Assembly: GCF_017581925.1 (NCBI RefSeq)
Contig: NZ_JAGEVG010000004.1
Coordinates: 181,473 to 245,472, forward strand
Direction of reading: 5' to 3'
DNA: 64,000 nt
Source: Gelidibacter pelagius
GTDB lineage: Bacteria; Bacteroidota; Bacteroidia; Flavobacteriales; Flavobacteriaceae
Shown here one piece after another: positions 34,216 through 44,152 of this stretch (its first letter is position 1; each line of letters starts with the position of its first letter). The translations under genes were made by a program, and so were the position numbers. The notes under the pieces were generated by a model. The model was not told the origin of the DNA and did not search any database. It saw only the letters and a program-made list of their open reading frames with translations.

Positions 34216-35571
34216 ATGAATGTACATTTTATAGCCATTGGTGGCAGTGCCATGCACAATCTCGCCATAGCTTTGCACAATAAAGGATATCAGGTCGCAG
34301 GAAGTGATGATGAGATTTATGAGCCTTCAAAAACAAGATTAAAGCAGAAAGGTTTGCTTCCAGAACACTTTGGTTGGTTTCCTGAAAGAATAAATGGTTC
34401 AATTGATGCCGTGGTTTTGGGAATGCATGCCAAAGCCGATAATCCGGAATTACTAAGAGCACAGGAAATAGGCTTGAAAATTTATAGTTACCCTGAATTT
34501 TTGTACGAGCAGTCCAAACATAAAACCCGCGTGGTGATTGGCGGCAGTCATGGCAAAACAACAATTACGTCTATGATTCTCCATGTGATGGACTATCACG
34601 ATAGGGATGTCGATTATATGGTAGGGGCGCAATTGGAAGGCTTTGATGTGATGGTGAAATTGACCGATGATAATGATTTTATAGTTTTAGAAGGTGATGA
34701 ATATTTAAGTTCGCCGATTGACAGACGCCCAAAATTCCATTTATACCAACCCAATATTGCTCTGTTGAGCGGAATTGCTTGGGATCATATCAATGTATTT
34801 CCAACCTATGAAGGTTATGTAGATCAGTTTAAAATCTTTGTGGATTGCATTGTCAAAGGCGGAAGCATTACCTATAATGAAGAAGATGATGAAGTGAAAA
34901 GAGTAGTGGAAGCTTCAGAAAACACCATTAGAAAATTACCTTATCATACACCAGAATATACTGTAGTAAATGGAGAAACACTTTTGGAAACTTCCGAAGG
35001 ACCTTTGCCAATTGAGATTTTTGGAAAGCATAACTTAAATAATCTCGCAGGAGCCAAATGGATTTGCCAGCACATGGGCGTGGATGAAGACGATTTTTAC
35101 GAAGCCATTGCCAGTTTCAAAGGTGCCAGTAAACGTCTTGAAAAAATAGGAGAGGGTGAAAACAGTCTTGCATTTAAAGATTTTGCACATTCTCCAAGTA
35201 AAGTTGAAGCGACCACCAATGCTGTCAAAGAGCAGTTTCCTGACAAAACTCTTGTTGCTTGTTTAGAGTTGCATACGTTCAGTAGCTTGAATGCCGATTT
35301 TTTAAAAGAATATAAAGGCACCTTGGATGCCGCTGATGTAGCGGTTGTATTTTATTCGCCACATGCGGTTGAAATTAAAAAACTGAAGGAAGTGACCCAA
35401 GCACAAATCACCAATGCATTTGACCGCGACGATTTGATTGTTTATACAAATCCTGACGATTTTAAGAACTTCCTGTTTTCGCAGAAATTTGACAACAAGG
35501 TCTTGTTGTTGATGAGTTCGGGTACTTATGGCGGATTGGATTTTGAGGAAGTGAAAGACTTGATGGTCTAA
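34216..35571 (+). CDS. mpl: UDP-N-acetylmuramate:L-alanyl-gamma-D-glutamyl-meso-diaminopimelate ligase
   Basis: The protein has 451 residues, full length for Mpl. The N-terminal nucleotide-sugar domain begins VHFIAIGGSAMHNLAIAL. The ATP loop is GGSHGKTT (109-116), followed by LEGDEYLSSPIDRRPKF with the conserved glutamate, and GIAWDHINVFPTYE. The C-terminal domain has FKDFAHSPSKVEATTNA. Mpl reattaches the murein tripeptide to UDP-MurNAc in peptidoglycan recycling. It is distinguished from MurC by the IGGSAM start and the EGDEYLSS motif. Together with the NamZ-like enzyme 11 kb upstream it points to active wall recycling. An exact -7 element lies upstream. Confidence 0.93.
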   Translation: MNVHFIAIGGSAMHNLAIALHNKGYQVAGSDDEIYEPSKTRLKQKGLLPEHFGWFPERINGSIDAVVLGMHAKADNPELLRAQEIGLKIYSYPEFLYEQSKHKTRVVIGGSHGKTTITSMILHVMDYHDRDVDYMVGAQLEGFDVMVKLTDDNDFIVLEGDEYLSSPIDRRPKFHLYQPNIALLSGIAWDHINVFPTYEGYVDQFKIFVDCIVKGGSITYNEEDDEVKRVVEASENTIRKLPYHTPEYTVVNGETLLETSEGPLPIEIFGKHNLNNLAGAKWICQHMGVDEDDFYEAIASFKGASKRLEKIGEGENSLAFKDFAHSPSKVEATTNAVKEQFPDKTLVACLELHTFSSLNADFLKEYKGTLDAADVAVVFYSPHAVEIKKLKEVTQAQITNAFDRDDLIVYTNPDDFKNFLFSQKFDNKVLLLMSSGTYGGLDFEEVKDLMV

Positions 35572-35797
35572 TGCTATTTTCTCCTGTAGGCCTACCTGTC
35601 AATAGGTTTGGCGAATTTTTCAGAATGTTTTGGAAGCGTAAATTAACTATAAATTCCAATCTTGTAACTATCTCTCAACAAATTTGCTGGCCAGTCGCTA
35701 AATTAAAGATGGTTTTGCAGAATTCATCTGCGAGCATCTGCGTCATCTAAGGGAAACAAAAACACGCACGGATCTGAATTTTTAACACCAATATTAA

Positions 35798-35830
35798 AAA
35801 AAGCCATTCACGATAAGTAAATGGCTTTTT
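35798..35830. terminator. Bidirectional terminator between mpl and the FKBP gene
   Basis: AAAAAGCCAT at 35798-35807 pairs with ATGGCTTTTT at 35821-35830. It lies between two convergent genes and has A/T tails on both sides. Confidence 0.8.
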
Positions 35831-35850
35831 GAAATAAAAATATGTGTGAT

Positions 35851-36279
35851 TTATTTGATTTCAACCAATTCTAAATCGAAAACTAAATCTTGACCAGCTA
35901 GTGGATGGTTGCCATCAACAACAATATGGTCTTCTTTAACTTCTACAACTCTAAACTGATGCTCAGTACCGTCAGGAGCTTTTGAAGCTAATCCCATACC
36001 AACTTCTGGTTGGATATCCTGTGGCAATTGATCTTTTGTAACTTGATGAAAAAGTTCTTTTTGGATATCCCCATAAGCTTCCTCTTTTACGATTTCAACT
36101 GTTTTTTTCTCGTTCACTTTCATATTGATGAGAGCATTTTCAAAACCAGGAATCAGTTTGCCTTCACCAACAGTAATTTCTAAAGGCTCACGCTCTAAAG
36201 AACTGTCAAAAACTTGACCATTGGTTAACTTTCCTGTGTAATGTACTTTCACTGTATCATTTTCTTTTACTTGACTCAT
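35851..36279 (-). CDS. FKBP-type peptidyl-prolyl isomerase, SlyD-like
   Basis: The protein has 142 residues. The FKBP half has VKVHYTGKLTNGQVFDSS and VGEGKLIPGFENALINM, then VEIVKEEAYGD, with the inserted-flap (IF) domain from about residue 72 to 120 typical of SlyD. The sequence ends in DLELVEIK, without the histidine-rich metal-binding tail of E. coli SlyD. It speeds prolyl isomerisation and acts as a chaperone in the cytoplasm. It has no signal peptide. It is monocistronic and convergent with mpl. Confidence 0.9.
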   Translation of the reverse strand: MSQVKENDTVKVHYTGKLTNGQVFDSSLEREPLEITVGEGKLIPGFENALINMKVNEKKTVEIVKEEAYGDIQKELFHQVTKDQLPQDIQPEVGMGLASKAPDGTEHQFRVVEVKEDHIVVDGNHPLAGQDLVFDLELVEIK

Positions 36280-36527
36280 AATTGTGTTTTTGTATTTTAA
36301 TAAAGTACAAAACTACTGTTAAAAGAATAAAATGAAGGGTCACAAGAGAATTTTATAGTGTATTTAAGAAAAACTTAACGACTTTATAAGTTAAGAGACA
36401 TTCAAACACGCTTTTACAGGATGTAATGTTGATAATAATGAGGCCATTGTGTTATGTTTGGAATTATAAACGGGCATCGATTTGGCATCGTATAATCGTC
36501 CTAAGGCTCATGCATGACCATCAAAAC

Positions 36528-37046
36528 TCAATGTATTTCTACACCTTCTGTGGTAAATGAAAATGACTTATTGCCCAAACCTCCGATCATGACCGCTTGA
36601 AAAATAGGGTTGAGTTTTTCATTGCCATACCATTCAATCACGAAATTTGCACCTGATCCACCTGTTTTGTCTTCTTCATCCACAACATATTCCAAAGTCT
36701 CAAACGTCGTCAGAAAGATGGTAGATTCTATGTATTTCCGAACCAACTTGCCTTCGGTATTATAATAATCAATGCGACTGATAAAAAGCGTATCGGTCTC
36801 ACTGGTGTTATGAATGCTTAGGGTAGAAGTGAGCAATGTTCTTTCATTGCGGGTGCGTTGATAGATGTCCGAATAAACGGGAACATAAACTTTCTTTGTT
36901 TGGTAAATGCTATCCGTTTTTATTTCGATAGATTTTTCTAATTTGTGATCTGTAGAGATTAATTCCCTTTGCTCTTTTTGGGTCGTTTTTTCACAGGCAA
37001 ATATCAATAGAAAAAAGACGGGAAATAAGAGTTTGGAATGGTTCAT
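36528..37046 (-). CDS. DUF3124 lipoprotein
   Basis: The protein has 172 residues. The N-terminus MNHSKLLFPVFFLLIFAC is a lipoprotein signal with Cys18. The domain starts with VYVPVYSDIYQR and contains LTSTLSIHNTSETD, ISRIDYYNTEGKLVRKYIES and GGSGANFVIEWYG, matching what I recall of DUF3124. Its function is not known; the beta-rich fold suggests binding in the periplasm. It stands alone on the minus strand between the FKBP gene and the S9 peptidase gene, with gaps of about 230-250 bp on both sides that show no features. Confidence 0.75.
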   Translation of the reverse strand: MNHSKLLFPVFFLLIFACEKTTQKEQRELISTDHKLEKSIEIKTDSIYQTKKVYVPVYSDIYQRTRNERTLLTSTLSIHNTSETDTLFISRIDYYNTEGKLVRKYIESTIFLTTFETLEYVVDEEDKTGGSGANFVIEWYGNEKLNPIFQAVMIGGLGNKSFSFTTEGVEIH

Positions 37047-37275
37047 ATAAGTCAGATTTTCAAAAAGATGCCTAGGCTAAGGTTAAACAAATATAATAAA
37101 GATTAAAATAGCATCTTGAAAAACATGGATCTCGCTTTAGTAAATACCAATGGGTGTTCTACTGCTACATTTTTGGTCTTCAGATGCAATAGTACTGTAA
37201 AATGGAAATTTAACGACTCTAAAACAAACAACAAATATGCCGAGATAAAACCACAGATTTCCAATCCATAGTGGT

Positions 37276-39363
37276 TTATTTCAAAATCAAATGTTGAATA
37301 AAAAACTCCATCATTCGCTCAAAATTCACTGCAGTATGGCCTTGATCAGGTCCCACCTGTACCTCGAAACTTTTCCCTGCTTTCTGTAAAGCTTGTATTA
37401 ATTGCAATGAATTTGCCGGATGCACGTTATTGTCGTTCGTACCGTAAAAAATCATTAATTCCCCCTCCAAATTGTTGGCATAGTTCATTAAATTGGAAGC
37501 TTCATAGCCTTTTGGATTGTTTTCCAATAAATTCATAAAGCGCTCGGTATAGATGTTGTCATAGTTCCTCCAATCGGTTACTGCTGAATTGGCAACGGCT
37601 ACGTGGTAAACATCTGGAAATCTTAGTATACTCATAGCGGCAACAGTTCCTCCATAGGATGTGCCATAGACTCCAACTCTCGTTTTGTCAAAATACGGAC
37701 GATCGTATAATGAGCGTACGCCCGCAGCAAAATCGTCCATTTCAACAATGCCCAAGTTCCCATATAATTTATCCAGCATCTTTTTACCTCTTCCGCCAAC
37801 ATTTCTTCCGTCTATATTGACTACTAAAAATCCAAATTCGGTGATAGCACTCGGGAGACGGAATGTCTCTGTAAATGCATTAACCCCAGGTCCACCATAA
37901 TTACTTAAAATTAACGGGTATTTTTTTGAAGGATCAAACTCCGATGGAAAATGAATCATGCCGTGCAGTCGAGTTTCGCCATCTGCGGAAGTAAATTCGA
38001 AAGCTTCAACAGTTTTCAATCCCAGCTCCTTAAATTTGGACAGATCGGTTTTTAAGATTTCTGAAACCACCTTTCCTTTGGCATCCACGAGATTCATGAA
38101 AGGAGGGATGTTATGGGTTTGTGAAATATCAATAAAGTGATTCCCCGTAGGCGATAGGATCACATTATGATTGAAAGCAGGATCGGTTAATCGAACATCT
38201 TTTGAGCCATCAAATTTAACGCGATGCAACTGCATTTTCATGTGGTTATCACCACTGGCTGCCATATAATATACGAGTTTATTGACTTCATCAACCTCAA
38301 TAATGCGCTGCACTTCAAAATCGTGGTCTGTGAGCTGATTTACCAACTTACCATTAAAGTTGTAGAGGTAATAATTCTTAAAACCACTGCGTTCAGAAGC
38401 CCAAATAAAATGTTTATTGTCTGAAAGCTTATGGATTTCTGGCGAATTTACGGTAAAACTTGGCAACCATTCTTCTCTAACCACAACCCTAGTTTCGCCC
38501 GTTGTCGGATTGGCCGCTTTAAACTCCATGATATCCTGTTTGCGATTGGTGCTGTGAAAAAGTAATTCCTTCCCATCAGGTGACCATTCTATGTCGTATA
38601 AATAGGTGCCAACAGCGCCGTCATTAAAAGGCTTTCCGTCTCTTGTATCAAGGGTAATCGTCTTTTTTGTTTCAAGGTCATACACCAACAAATCGACAGG
38701 CAAATTTTTAGCGCCCACTTTTGGATAGGCTTCAACTTCAACCGAGTCTTGAATTTTTGTTTGATGATATAGGACATAATACTTTATGGCATCTTTTTCT
38801 TCAAATCTGTAAAACGCAATTTTTTTACTGTCAGGCGACCACCACATGGCTGTATTTTGGCCCAATTCTTCACCGTAAACCCATGTAGCAATGCCGTATT
38901 TTACTTGGTTTTCTTCATTTCCATCAGTGGTTATTGCAACACTATTGGAGCCATCAGGATTACTGATGTACATGTTTCTGTCTTTTGTAAAAGCTTTTAA
39001 TGTAGAATCAGGAGAGATGGACGATGCGTATTGTCTTCCCCTTGCTGGTCTGCCCTGGCGAGAAAAACGAGTTCTTGGAGGCGCTTGGTAATCTTCAGAT
39101 TTAATGACCTTCTTTTTTCTAACATCAAACGTATGCGCCTTATCATTTTCGAAATAAGTGAATGTTTTTCCGTCTGCGCTCCAATCGATATTTGATGAAA
39201 TTCTCGGTACGGAACTATATAACTGTGATGACATTTCTTGATACCGATCATAGCCTGGCATGTTTTTTATTTTGCCTTGGGCGTTACTTGTGTTTACGGA
39301 AATCATTAAAAATGATAATAAAAAGAATAACGGAAAGGTGTTTTTTGAAAATGTAAAAGTCAT
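37276..39363 (-). CDS. S9 family prolyl oligopeptidase (dipeptidyl peptidase IV type)
   Basis: The protein has 695 residues. A signal peptide (FFLLSFLMISVNTSNAQG) is followed by a DPP4-like beta-propeller (about 60-460; WSPDSKKIAFYRFEEKD carries the conserved double-Glu-type region, and WSPDGKELLFHSTNR another blade). The alpha/beta hydrolase domain has the triad Ser569 in GTSYGG, Asp644 in GTNDNNVHP and His676 in DQGHTAV. Such enzymes remove dipeptides after proline or alanine in the periplasm. An R/Q-rich insert (TRFSRQGRPARGRQ) lies near residue 102. It lies directly downstream of a second, only distantly similar S9 peptidase on the same strand (55-bp gap), so joint expression and peptide scavenging are likely. 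Confidence 0.92.
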   Translation of the reverse strand: MTFTFSKNTFPLFFLLSFLMISVNTSNAQGKIKNMPGYDRYQEMSSQLYSSVPRISSNIDWSADGKTFTYFENDKAHTFDVRKKKVIKSEDYQAPPRTRFSRQGRPARGRQYASSISPDSTLKAFTKDRNMYISNPDGSNSVAITTDGNEENQVKYGIATWVYGEELGQNTAMWWSPDSKKIAFYRFEEKDAIKYYVLYHQTKIQDSVEVEAYPKVGAKNLPVDLLVYDLETKKTITLDTRDGKPFNDGAVGTYLYDIEWSPDGKELLFHSTNRKQDIMEFKAANPTTGETRVVVREEWLPSFTVNSPEIHKLSDNKHFIWASERSGFKNYYLYNFNGKLVNQLTDHDFEVQRIIEVDEVNKLVYYMAASGDNHMKMQLHRVKFDGSKDVRLTDPAFNHNVILSPTGNHFIDISQTHNIPPFMNLVDAKGKVVSEILKTDLSKFKELGLKTVEAFEFTSADGETRLHGMIHFPSEFDPSKKYPLILSNYGGPGVNAFTETFRLPSAITEFGFLVVNIDGRNVGGRGKKMLDKLYGNLGIVEMDDFAAGVRSLYDRPYFDKTRVGVYGTSYGGTVAAMSILRFPDVYHVAVANSAVTDWRNYDNIYTERFMNLLENNPKGYEASNLMNYANNLEGELMIFYGTNDNNVHPANSLQLIQALQKAGKSFEVQVGPDQGHTAVNFERMMEFFIQHLILK

Positions 39364-39418
39364 TTTAATTGGATTTAAGATTGAATACTAACAGATGATT
39401 TATAAATTGGAACGTTGC

Positions 39419-41326
39419 CTACAGCGTCTCCTTTAGCCACTTAAAAAATTCACGTTGCCAAACCAGAGCATTTTGAGGTTTTAACACCCAGTGGTTTTCC
39501 TCAGGGAAATACACCAATTTACTTTTTATCCCTAACAACTGTGCGGCTTGATAAGCACTCAGACTTTGCTCAATAGGCACACGGAAATCTTTTCCACCTT
39601 GGATAATTAGAATAGGCGTGTCCCATTCTGAAACTTTCGTGATAGGATTAAATTCATTATAGACTTTTTGTGCTGTTTTATTGTCTTTATCCCAATACGG
39701 ACCTCCAAAATCGTGGTTTACAAAAAACAATTCTTCAGTGGTTCCATACATCGTTCTGGTGTCAAAAACACCATCGTGGGAGATGAACGTCTTAAAGCGC
39801 TTGTTGTGAATTCCGGCTAAATAAAATATCGAATAGCCCCCATAACTAGCGCCAATGGCACCTAAACGGTCGTTATCTACATACGGTTCTTTTGCTATAG
39901 CGTCAATGGCAGACAGGTAGTCATCCATGACTTGACCGCCCCAATCCTTGCTGATGGCTTCGTTCCATTCCACGCCGTGACCTGGCATGCCGCGACGGTT
40001 TGGCGCTACAATAATGTAACCTTGAGACGCCATCAATTGGAAATTCCAACGGTAGGAATAAAACTGCGATAATGCCGATTGTGGACCTCCTTGTGCGTAC
40101 AATAAGGTTGGATATTTTTTTGATGCGTCAAAATTGGGTGGTAAAATAACCCATACGAGCATTTGTTTGCCGTCGGTGGTGGTGACATAACGTTTTTCAA
40201 CTTTTGGGAGATCGATAGCATTATATAAATCTTGGTTGATCCTGGTCAATTCCTTAAAGCTTTTGTCCTTTAAGTTGAAACTGAAGATTTCAGCAGCATG
40301 GTTCATATCCGTTCTTGTAACCAAAAGCGTATTGTCTTTTTGGTCAATTATACTCGTGACGTCAAATTGACCTTCAGATAATTGTTCGACCAACGGTGCG
40401 ATTCGTTTTTTGCCAGGGTAATTCACCTTAAAAAGCTGAATGGTTCCATTTATGGGAGCTGTGAAAAAAAGATGATTTCCGTCGTTACTCCATAAAAAAC
40501 TATTGACCGTACCGTCCCATCTGTTGGTTAAATTTTGTTTAACGCCATTGTGCAATACAACAATATCATTTTTATCGGCTTCATAACCTTCGGTTTTCAT
40601 TTGCAGCCACGCTAAAGCACCTGTCGATGAAAAGGCAGGATTGGTATCGTAGCCTTTATTGTCTTCCGTGATGTTTTCGGTGGTTTTGGATTCTAAATTG
40701 AACTTGTAAATATCGGTATTGGTACTGGTGGCATAAGCTTTGCCTTTCAGTTTTTTGCTGACATAATAAATACTCTCACTGTCTGGGGACCAAATATAAT
40801 CCTCATCGCCACCAAAAGGCCGTTGTGGGGTATGGTGGGGTTCGTTGGGCATAATATCCGTGCCGGTATCGTCGTCAGCCCCTGATTTTTTATAAAATAA
40901 GTGATTGTAGCTACCATCCTGCCACGTATCCCAATGGCGGATATCCAAATCAGTAAAAACATACGCATCGGACTTTTCTAAATCTTTATAGAGATCCGTC
41001 CCTTTGATATCTTCAATGTGAACTTCCTTATGAAACAATTTGTAGGCTCCGTCAGGTGATGTGTTTTTGTCGGTCGTCGCGACATCTTCTTTTTTAATTT
41101 CGACTAAATCACCTCCCGTAACCGACATTATATAGTATTTGGAGTCGAAATTGTTTTCGTCAATATTTGGAGTTTTGACCTGTATATAGATCGTTGATCC
41201 CTCTTTGTCAAGCCCCATCACGCTTAGGCGTTCGACCTTCCATAATAATTCGGGTGTCATTGTCTTTTGGGCCATCATTAAACTACTGCTCAATATTAAA
41301 CTGATCATTAGAAGTGCATTTTTCAT
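39419..41326 (-). CDS. S9 family peptidase (acylaminoacyl-peptidase/DPP5-like)
   Basis: The protein has 635 residues. A signal peptide (LMISLILSSSLMMAQK) is followed by a WD40-like propeller (about 40-370, with WSPDSESIYYVSKK and LWSNDGNHLFFTAP blades), then a hydrolase domain with the triad Ser494 in GASYGGYS, Asp580 in GGKDFRVP and His612 in EENHWV. YAQGGPQSALSQFYSYRW is typical of the DPP5/acylaminoacyl-peptidase branch. It cleaves short peptides in the periplasm. It precedes the DPP4-like gene on the same strand by 55 bp. Both genes lie next to a SusC/SusD pair, suggesting use of peptides, though no direct link is shown. Confidence 0.9.
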   Translation of the reverse strand: MKNALLMISLILSSSLMMAQKTMTPELLWKVERLSVMGLDKEGSTIYIQVKTPNIDENNFDSKYYIMSVTGGDLVEIKKEDVATTDKNTSPDGAYKLFHKEVHIEDIKGTDLYKDLEKSDAYVFTDLDIRHWDTWQDGSYNHLFYKKSGADDDTGTDIMPNEPHHTPQRPFGGDEDYIWSPDSESIYYVSKKLKGKAYATSTNTDIYKFNLESKTTENITEDNKGYDTNPAFSSTGALAWLQMKTEGYEADKNDIVVLHNGVKQNLTNRWDGTVNSFLWSNDGNHLFFTAPINGTIQLFKVNYPGKKRIAPLVEQLSEGQFDVTSIIDQKDNTLLVTRTDMNHAAEIFSFNLKDKSFKELTRINQDLYNAIDLPKVEKRYVTTTDGKQMLVWVILPPNFDASKKYPTLLYAQGGPQSALSQFYSYRWNFQLMASQGYIIVAPNRRGMPGHGVEWNEAISKDWGGQVMDDYLSAIDAIAKEPYVDNDRLGAIGASYGGYSIFYLAGIHNKRFKTFISHDGVFDTRTMYGTTEELFFVNHDFGGPYWDKDNKTAQKVYNEFNPITKVSEWDTPILIIQGGKDFRVPIEQSLSAYQAAQLLGIKSKLVYFPEENHWVLKPQNALVWQREFFKWLKETL

Positions 41327-41778
41327 AACTGTTCGTTTTTATAAATGGAATGTTTTTTTCCGAAGGACATTTTCGTTTTTTCATATAACCGATAAATTTA
41401 TAAAATTCCTTTCGGTTGGGCGCTAAAACCGCTGCTTAATTAATAAGAAGTAGGAAACTGATTTTAGTTGGTATTTAAATTAGTGAAACTCAATTTTCAA
41501 AAAGTGATAGTTGTCCTGATAGCTATCATGATAATCCCGATTTTCAGCAGGATCCTTCGGTTCTATTCTCCAGCGCTCTGCGTCGAAGTTAAAAAAGAAT
41601 TTCTTATTTGTGGCTTCGTTCTCTTAGGTTGCGGTTGTTCATTTTAAACTAATGCATGTTCGAAAGTCGTAGAATACAATAAATTTCACCTAAAATGCAA
41701 GGATCTCAATTTTATTCGGTATCGCAATAAATGTTTTTTTATTTATATCGTATTTTTGTCACTCTATAATATTTTGTA
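41327..41778. other. Gap upstream of the S9 gene and the tetR remnant
   Basis: No complete gene is seen in these 452 bp. A short palindrome TGATAGCTATCA lies at 41517-41528. The DNA near 41560-41640 is richer in GC and may be an old remnant, but no frame is convincing. Confidence 0.35.
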
Positions 41779-41925
41779 ATGACTAAAACAGAACGAATTT
41801 TAAAAGCGGCGCTCCAGCTTATTGTTGAACGCGGACTTGAGCGTACTCCTATGTCTAAAATCGCATTTGCTATGGGTATTCTATATTTTTCTCCTGCTTA
41901 TACATTTCTGGTGGTGGGAATTTAA
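41779..41925 (+). pseudogene. TetR-family regulator, N-terminal fragment only
   Basis: The frame ATG 41779 to TAA 41923-41925 gives 48 residues. MTKTERILKAALQLIVERGL followed by ERTPMSKIAFAMGI is the start of a TetR-type HTH domain (helix 1 and start of helix 2). After residue 30 the sequence becomes membrane-like and soon hits a stop. A complete TetR protein has about 190-200 residues, so this is a broken gene. The DNA after about 41862 continues in another frame as the end of a membrane protein. Confidence 0.7.
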
Positions 41926-42310
41926 TCTTAAAGTGATCGTTCAATGGTATTTTCTGGACTATTTTTTTATCATCTGTTACGCTTTGATTTTTTTTCTTCT
42001 ATGCGCCATTTTATATCCTGAAGATCTTGACGGATACGACGGATACGAGGGTTATTTCTATTCGCGAAAAAAATGGTTTTTTGGTCTGTTGGCCTTATGC
42101 TTTTTAGCCGATTTGGTCGATACCTTGATAAAAGGTGCAGATTATTTTATATGGGCAAACACTGAATATTATATATGTATTGCAGCTCACGTGCTTCTTT
42201 GTCTTTTAGCTATAATAACCAGCAACAGAATTTTCCATAAGGTTCTCGTGCTGATTTTTATCATTTACGAAATAGTATTTATATTTCGGCTTTATAATAT
42301 TGAGGTATAG
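41822..42310 (+). pseudogene. Membrane protein gene, truncated at its start and joined to a tetR fragment
   Basis: A frame of 162 codons begins with TTG inside the tetR fragment. From about residue 15 (LLWVFYIFLLLIHFWWWEFNL) it reads as a genuine membrane protein, with segments near 18-30, 38-62, 84-101 and 117-160. Sequence marks are PEDLDGYDGYEGYFYSRKKW and ADLVDTLIKGADYF. I recognise the general pattern of a Bacteroidota hypothetical membrane protein but no function. Its natural N-terminus is missing; it seems to have been replaced by the tetR start through a deletion or recombination near 41862-41880. It could still be translated as a chimera, but more likely it is dead. Confidence 0.6.
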
Positions 42311-42673
42311 GGTTGCTATTAGCTTATCCTGACGAAATGTTCGGGAAAAATCGATATTTTATACCTCTTAACCTTTATGTTATCACAACCAAAGTAATAT
42401 TTTGTATTCCCGCACGTGGCGTTTATCACTTGAAGGTGTGCCTCGATCGAAAAGACAGTTTATTATTCATGTTTAGAGGACTTGGCCTTCCTTGCTGGTT
42501 GGATGACCGCCGAGGTTCTTGATCGTTATTCGAACACTTTGTTAAAGTAGACAAAAAAAAGCCTAAAAAATCAACGATTCTTTAGGCTTTTATTGTCAGG
42601 GTAATAGACATTAAAGACAATACCCTTAATTATTGATTAATTTCGATTCAACGAAAATTGATGCTCATAAGTT
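42311..42673. other. Gap after the remnant, with a terminator
   Basis: No gene is supported. A 69-codon frame here is not protein-like. A terminator is present at 42557-42591. Confidence 0.4.
42557..42591. terminator. Terminator after susD
   Basis: AAAAGCCTAAA at 42557-42567 pairs with TTTAGGCTTTT at 42581-42591, with A/T tails on both sides. It lies downstream of the minus-strand SusC/SusD genes. Confidence 0.8.
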
Positions 42674-44131
42674 TTAGTATTCTGGATTTTGTTGATTCCC
42701 AATTTCAGGGTTAGCATTGATCTCTTCCTGAGAAATTGGTAAAATTGTCTTATAAAATGACCGATCAATTGTTTTTGCTCTGGTTGAAATTGGAACGCCT
42801 CCAAGATCGTCATTAAATGTTATTTGCTTATTTAATCTCAACAAATCAAAGAATCGTTGGCCCTCAGTAAACAATTCTTTACTTTTTTCGTCCAAAATCA
42901 TATCAATAGTAATTGTACCGTCTGTAGCAGGTGCTAAATCAGGCGCTCTTTTTCGAATCTCGTTAAGATAAGTGGCTGCCAAATCTTTGTCCGAATGGAA
43001 TGCTGCTTCGGCTGCAATAAGGTAAATTTCAGATAACCGAATAACTTTGATGTTTACTGCTGTAGTCGTAGATTTTCCATCTCCACTTAAAGCTATATCA
43101 CCACTATATTTGTAACTCGCACCCATGTGGGTTGCGCTAACCTCATCGTAAGAAAGGACGCCAAATCTCACATCATTGGGATCTTCGCCTAAACGGTTCA
43201 AATAGTAGTCACTGGCTATAAATTGACCAATTGCACTTGAAGATTGATGTCCCGCTCTTCTTAAATAAACACTAAGACTAGAGTTTCCTAAATCTGCTTC
43301 GCTTGGAAGAATGGCCAATTCAAATATGGATTCCGATCCAAACTGTCCAGTCCAGGAGTCGACCCATTCATTGTTAGAATACAGAGAATAAACTCCAGAA
43401 TCAATGATTTCCTCTGCGGCAGTAAGAGCGTCAGGATATTGTCCCATGTTAAGGTATACCCTTGCTTGGATGGCTAAGTTGGCATAATAATTTAAATAAC
43501 CGTTAGTCTTGCTTTTTGAAAGAAGCGGCTGTGCGTTTGTCAAATCAGTGATGATTTGATTATAATTTGTTGCTACAGTAGCTCTCAAAGGTTGCTCTAA
43601 GGCATCTAAAGGTACGAGGATATTAGGAACTCCATAAGATTCCTTGTCGTAGGAGTATGGTTTTCCATAGATTCGAACCAAATCAAAATACATTAATGCC
43701 CTTGCTGTTAAAGCTTGGCCCTTTACATCGTCAAAATTAGCTTCGACGCCGGCTTCTTCCAACCTTTCAATATTAACAATAAGATTATTGGTTTGAAGGA
43801 TACTATTGTAAATGCTATTCCAGAATCCAGAATATGATCCGCTCGTAGGAGAATGGTTAAAGGAATAAAGACCGTCGAGTCCTCTTCCCATGGAAAATGT
43901 TGTAAGATCTCCTCCTTTAGCATCGCCATATAAAATGAAATTACGACCATAATAATTTGAGGAAGTCATGTTGCTCATAATTCCGGTAAGCATCACTTTT
44001 GCGTCAGCAAGCGTTTGAATAGATGTTGAAGCATCTCCGGAATTGCTTGGGGTAACATCAAGAAAATCATCATCGCATGAGCTTAACCCAAGGAATAGAA
44101 TAATAATTATGACAGATTTTATCTTGTTCAT
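42674..44131 (-). CDS. SusD/RagB-family nutrient-binding lipoprotein
   Basis: The protein has 485 residues. MNKIKSVIIIILFLGLSSC is a lipoprotein signal with Cys19, followed by acidic DDDFLDVTPSNSG, as in surface-exposed SusD proteins (lipoprotein export signal with acidic residues after Cys). SusD marks are DAKVMLTGIMSNM, QALTARALMYFDLVRIYGKPY with the conserved TPR helices, and near the end LSEIYLIAAEAAFHSDKDLAATYLNEIRKRA and DEKSKELFTEGQRFFDLLRL. It forms the lid of a SusC transporter, binding substrate outside the cell. The partner gene lies directly upstream with a 21-bp gap. The substrate is not indicated: no glycoside hydrolase is close by. Confidence 0.93.
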   Translation of the reverse strand: MNKIKSVIIIILFLGLSSCDDDFLDVTPSNSGDASTSIQTLADAKVMLTGIMSNMTSSNYYGRNFILYGDAKGGDLTTFSMGRGLDGLYSFNHSPTSGSYSGFWNSIYNSILQTNNLIVNIERLEEAGVEANFDDVKGQALTARALMYFDLVRIYGKPYSYDKESYGVPNILVPLDALEQPLRATVATNYNQIITDLTNAQPLLSKSKTNGYLNYYANLAIQARVYLNMGQYPDALTAAEEIIDSGVYSLYSNNEWVDSWTGQFGSESIFELAILPSEADLGNSSLSVYLRRAGHQSSSAIGQFIASDYYLNRLGEDPNDVRFGVLSYDEVSATHMGASYKYSGDIALSGDGKSTTTAVNIKVIRLSEIYLIAAEAAFHSDKDLAATYLNEIRKRAPDLAPATDGTITIDMILDEKSKELFTEGQRFFDLLRLNKQITFNDDLGGVPISTRAKTIDRSFYKTILPISQEEINANPEIGNQQNPEY

Positions 44132-44152
44132 TTTTCAGTAGTTTTTAATTAA

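Noticed and set aside
41517..41528. Palindrome TGATAGCTATCA
   Set aside because: A single short palindrome far from any intact promoter; no link to a regulator can be shown.
42313..42522. A 69-codon plus-strand reading frame
   Set aside because: No recognisable pattern, no start signal, and it lies between a pseudogene and a terminator.
42581..42610. A second tRNA remnant after a GCCTAAA terminator, as at 52898
   Set aside because: The sequence after this terminator (TATTGTCAGGGTAATAGAC) does not match a tRNA 3' end.
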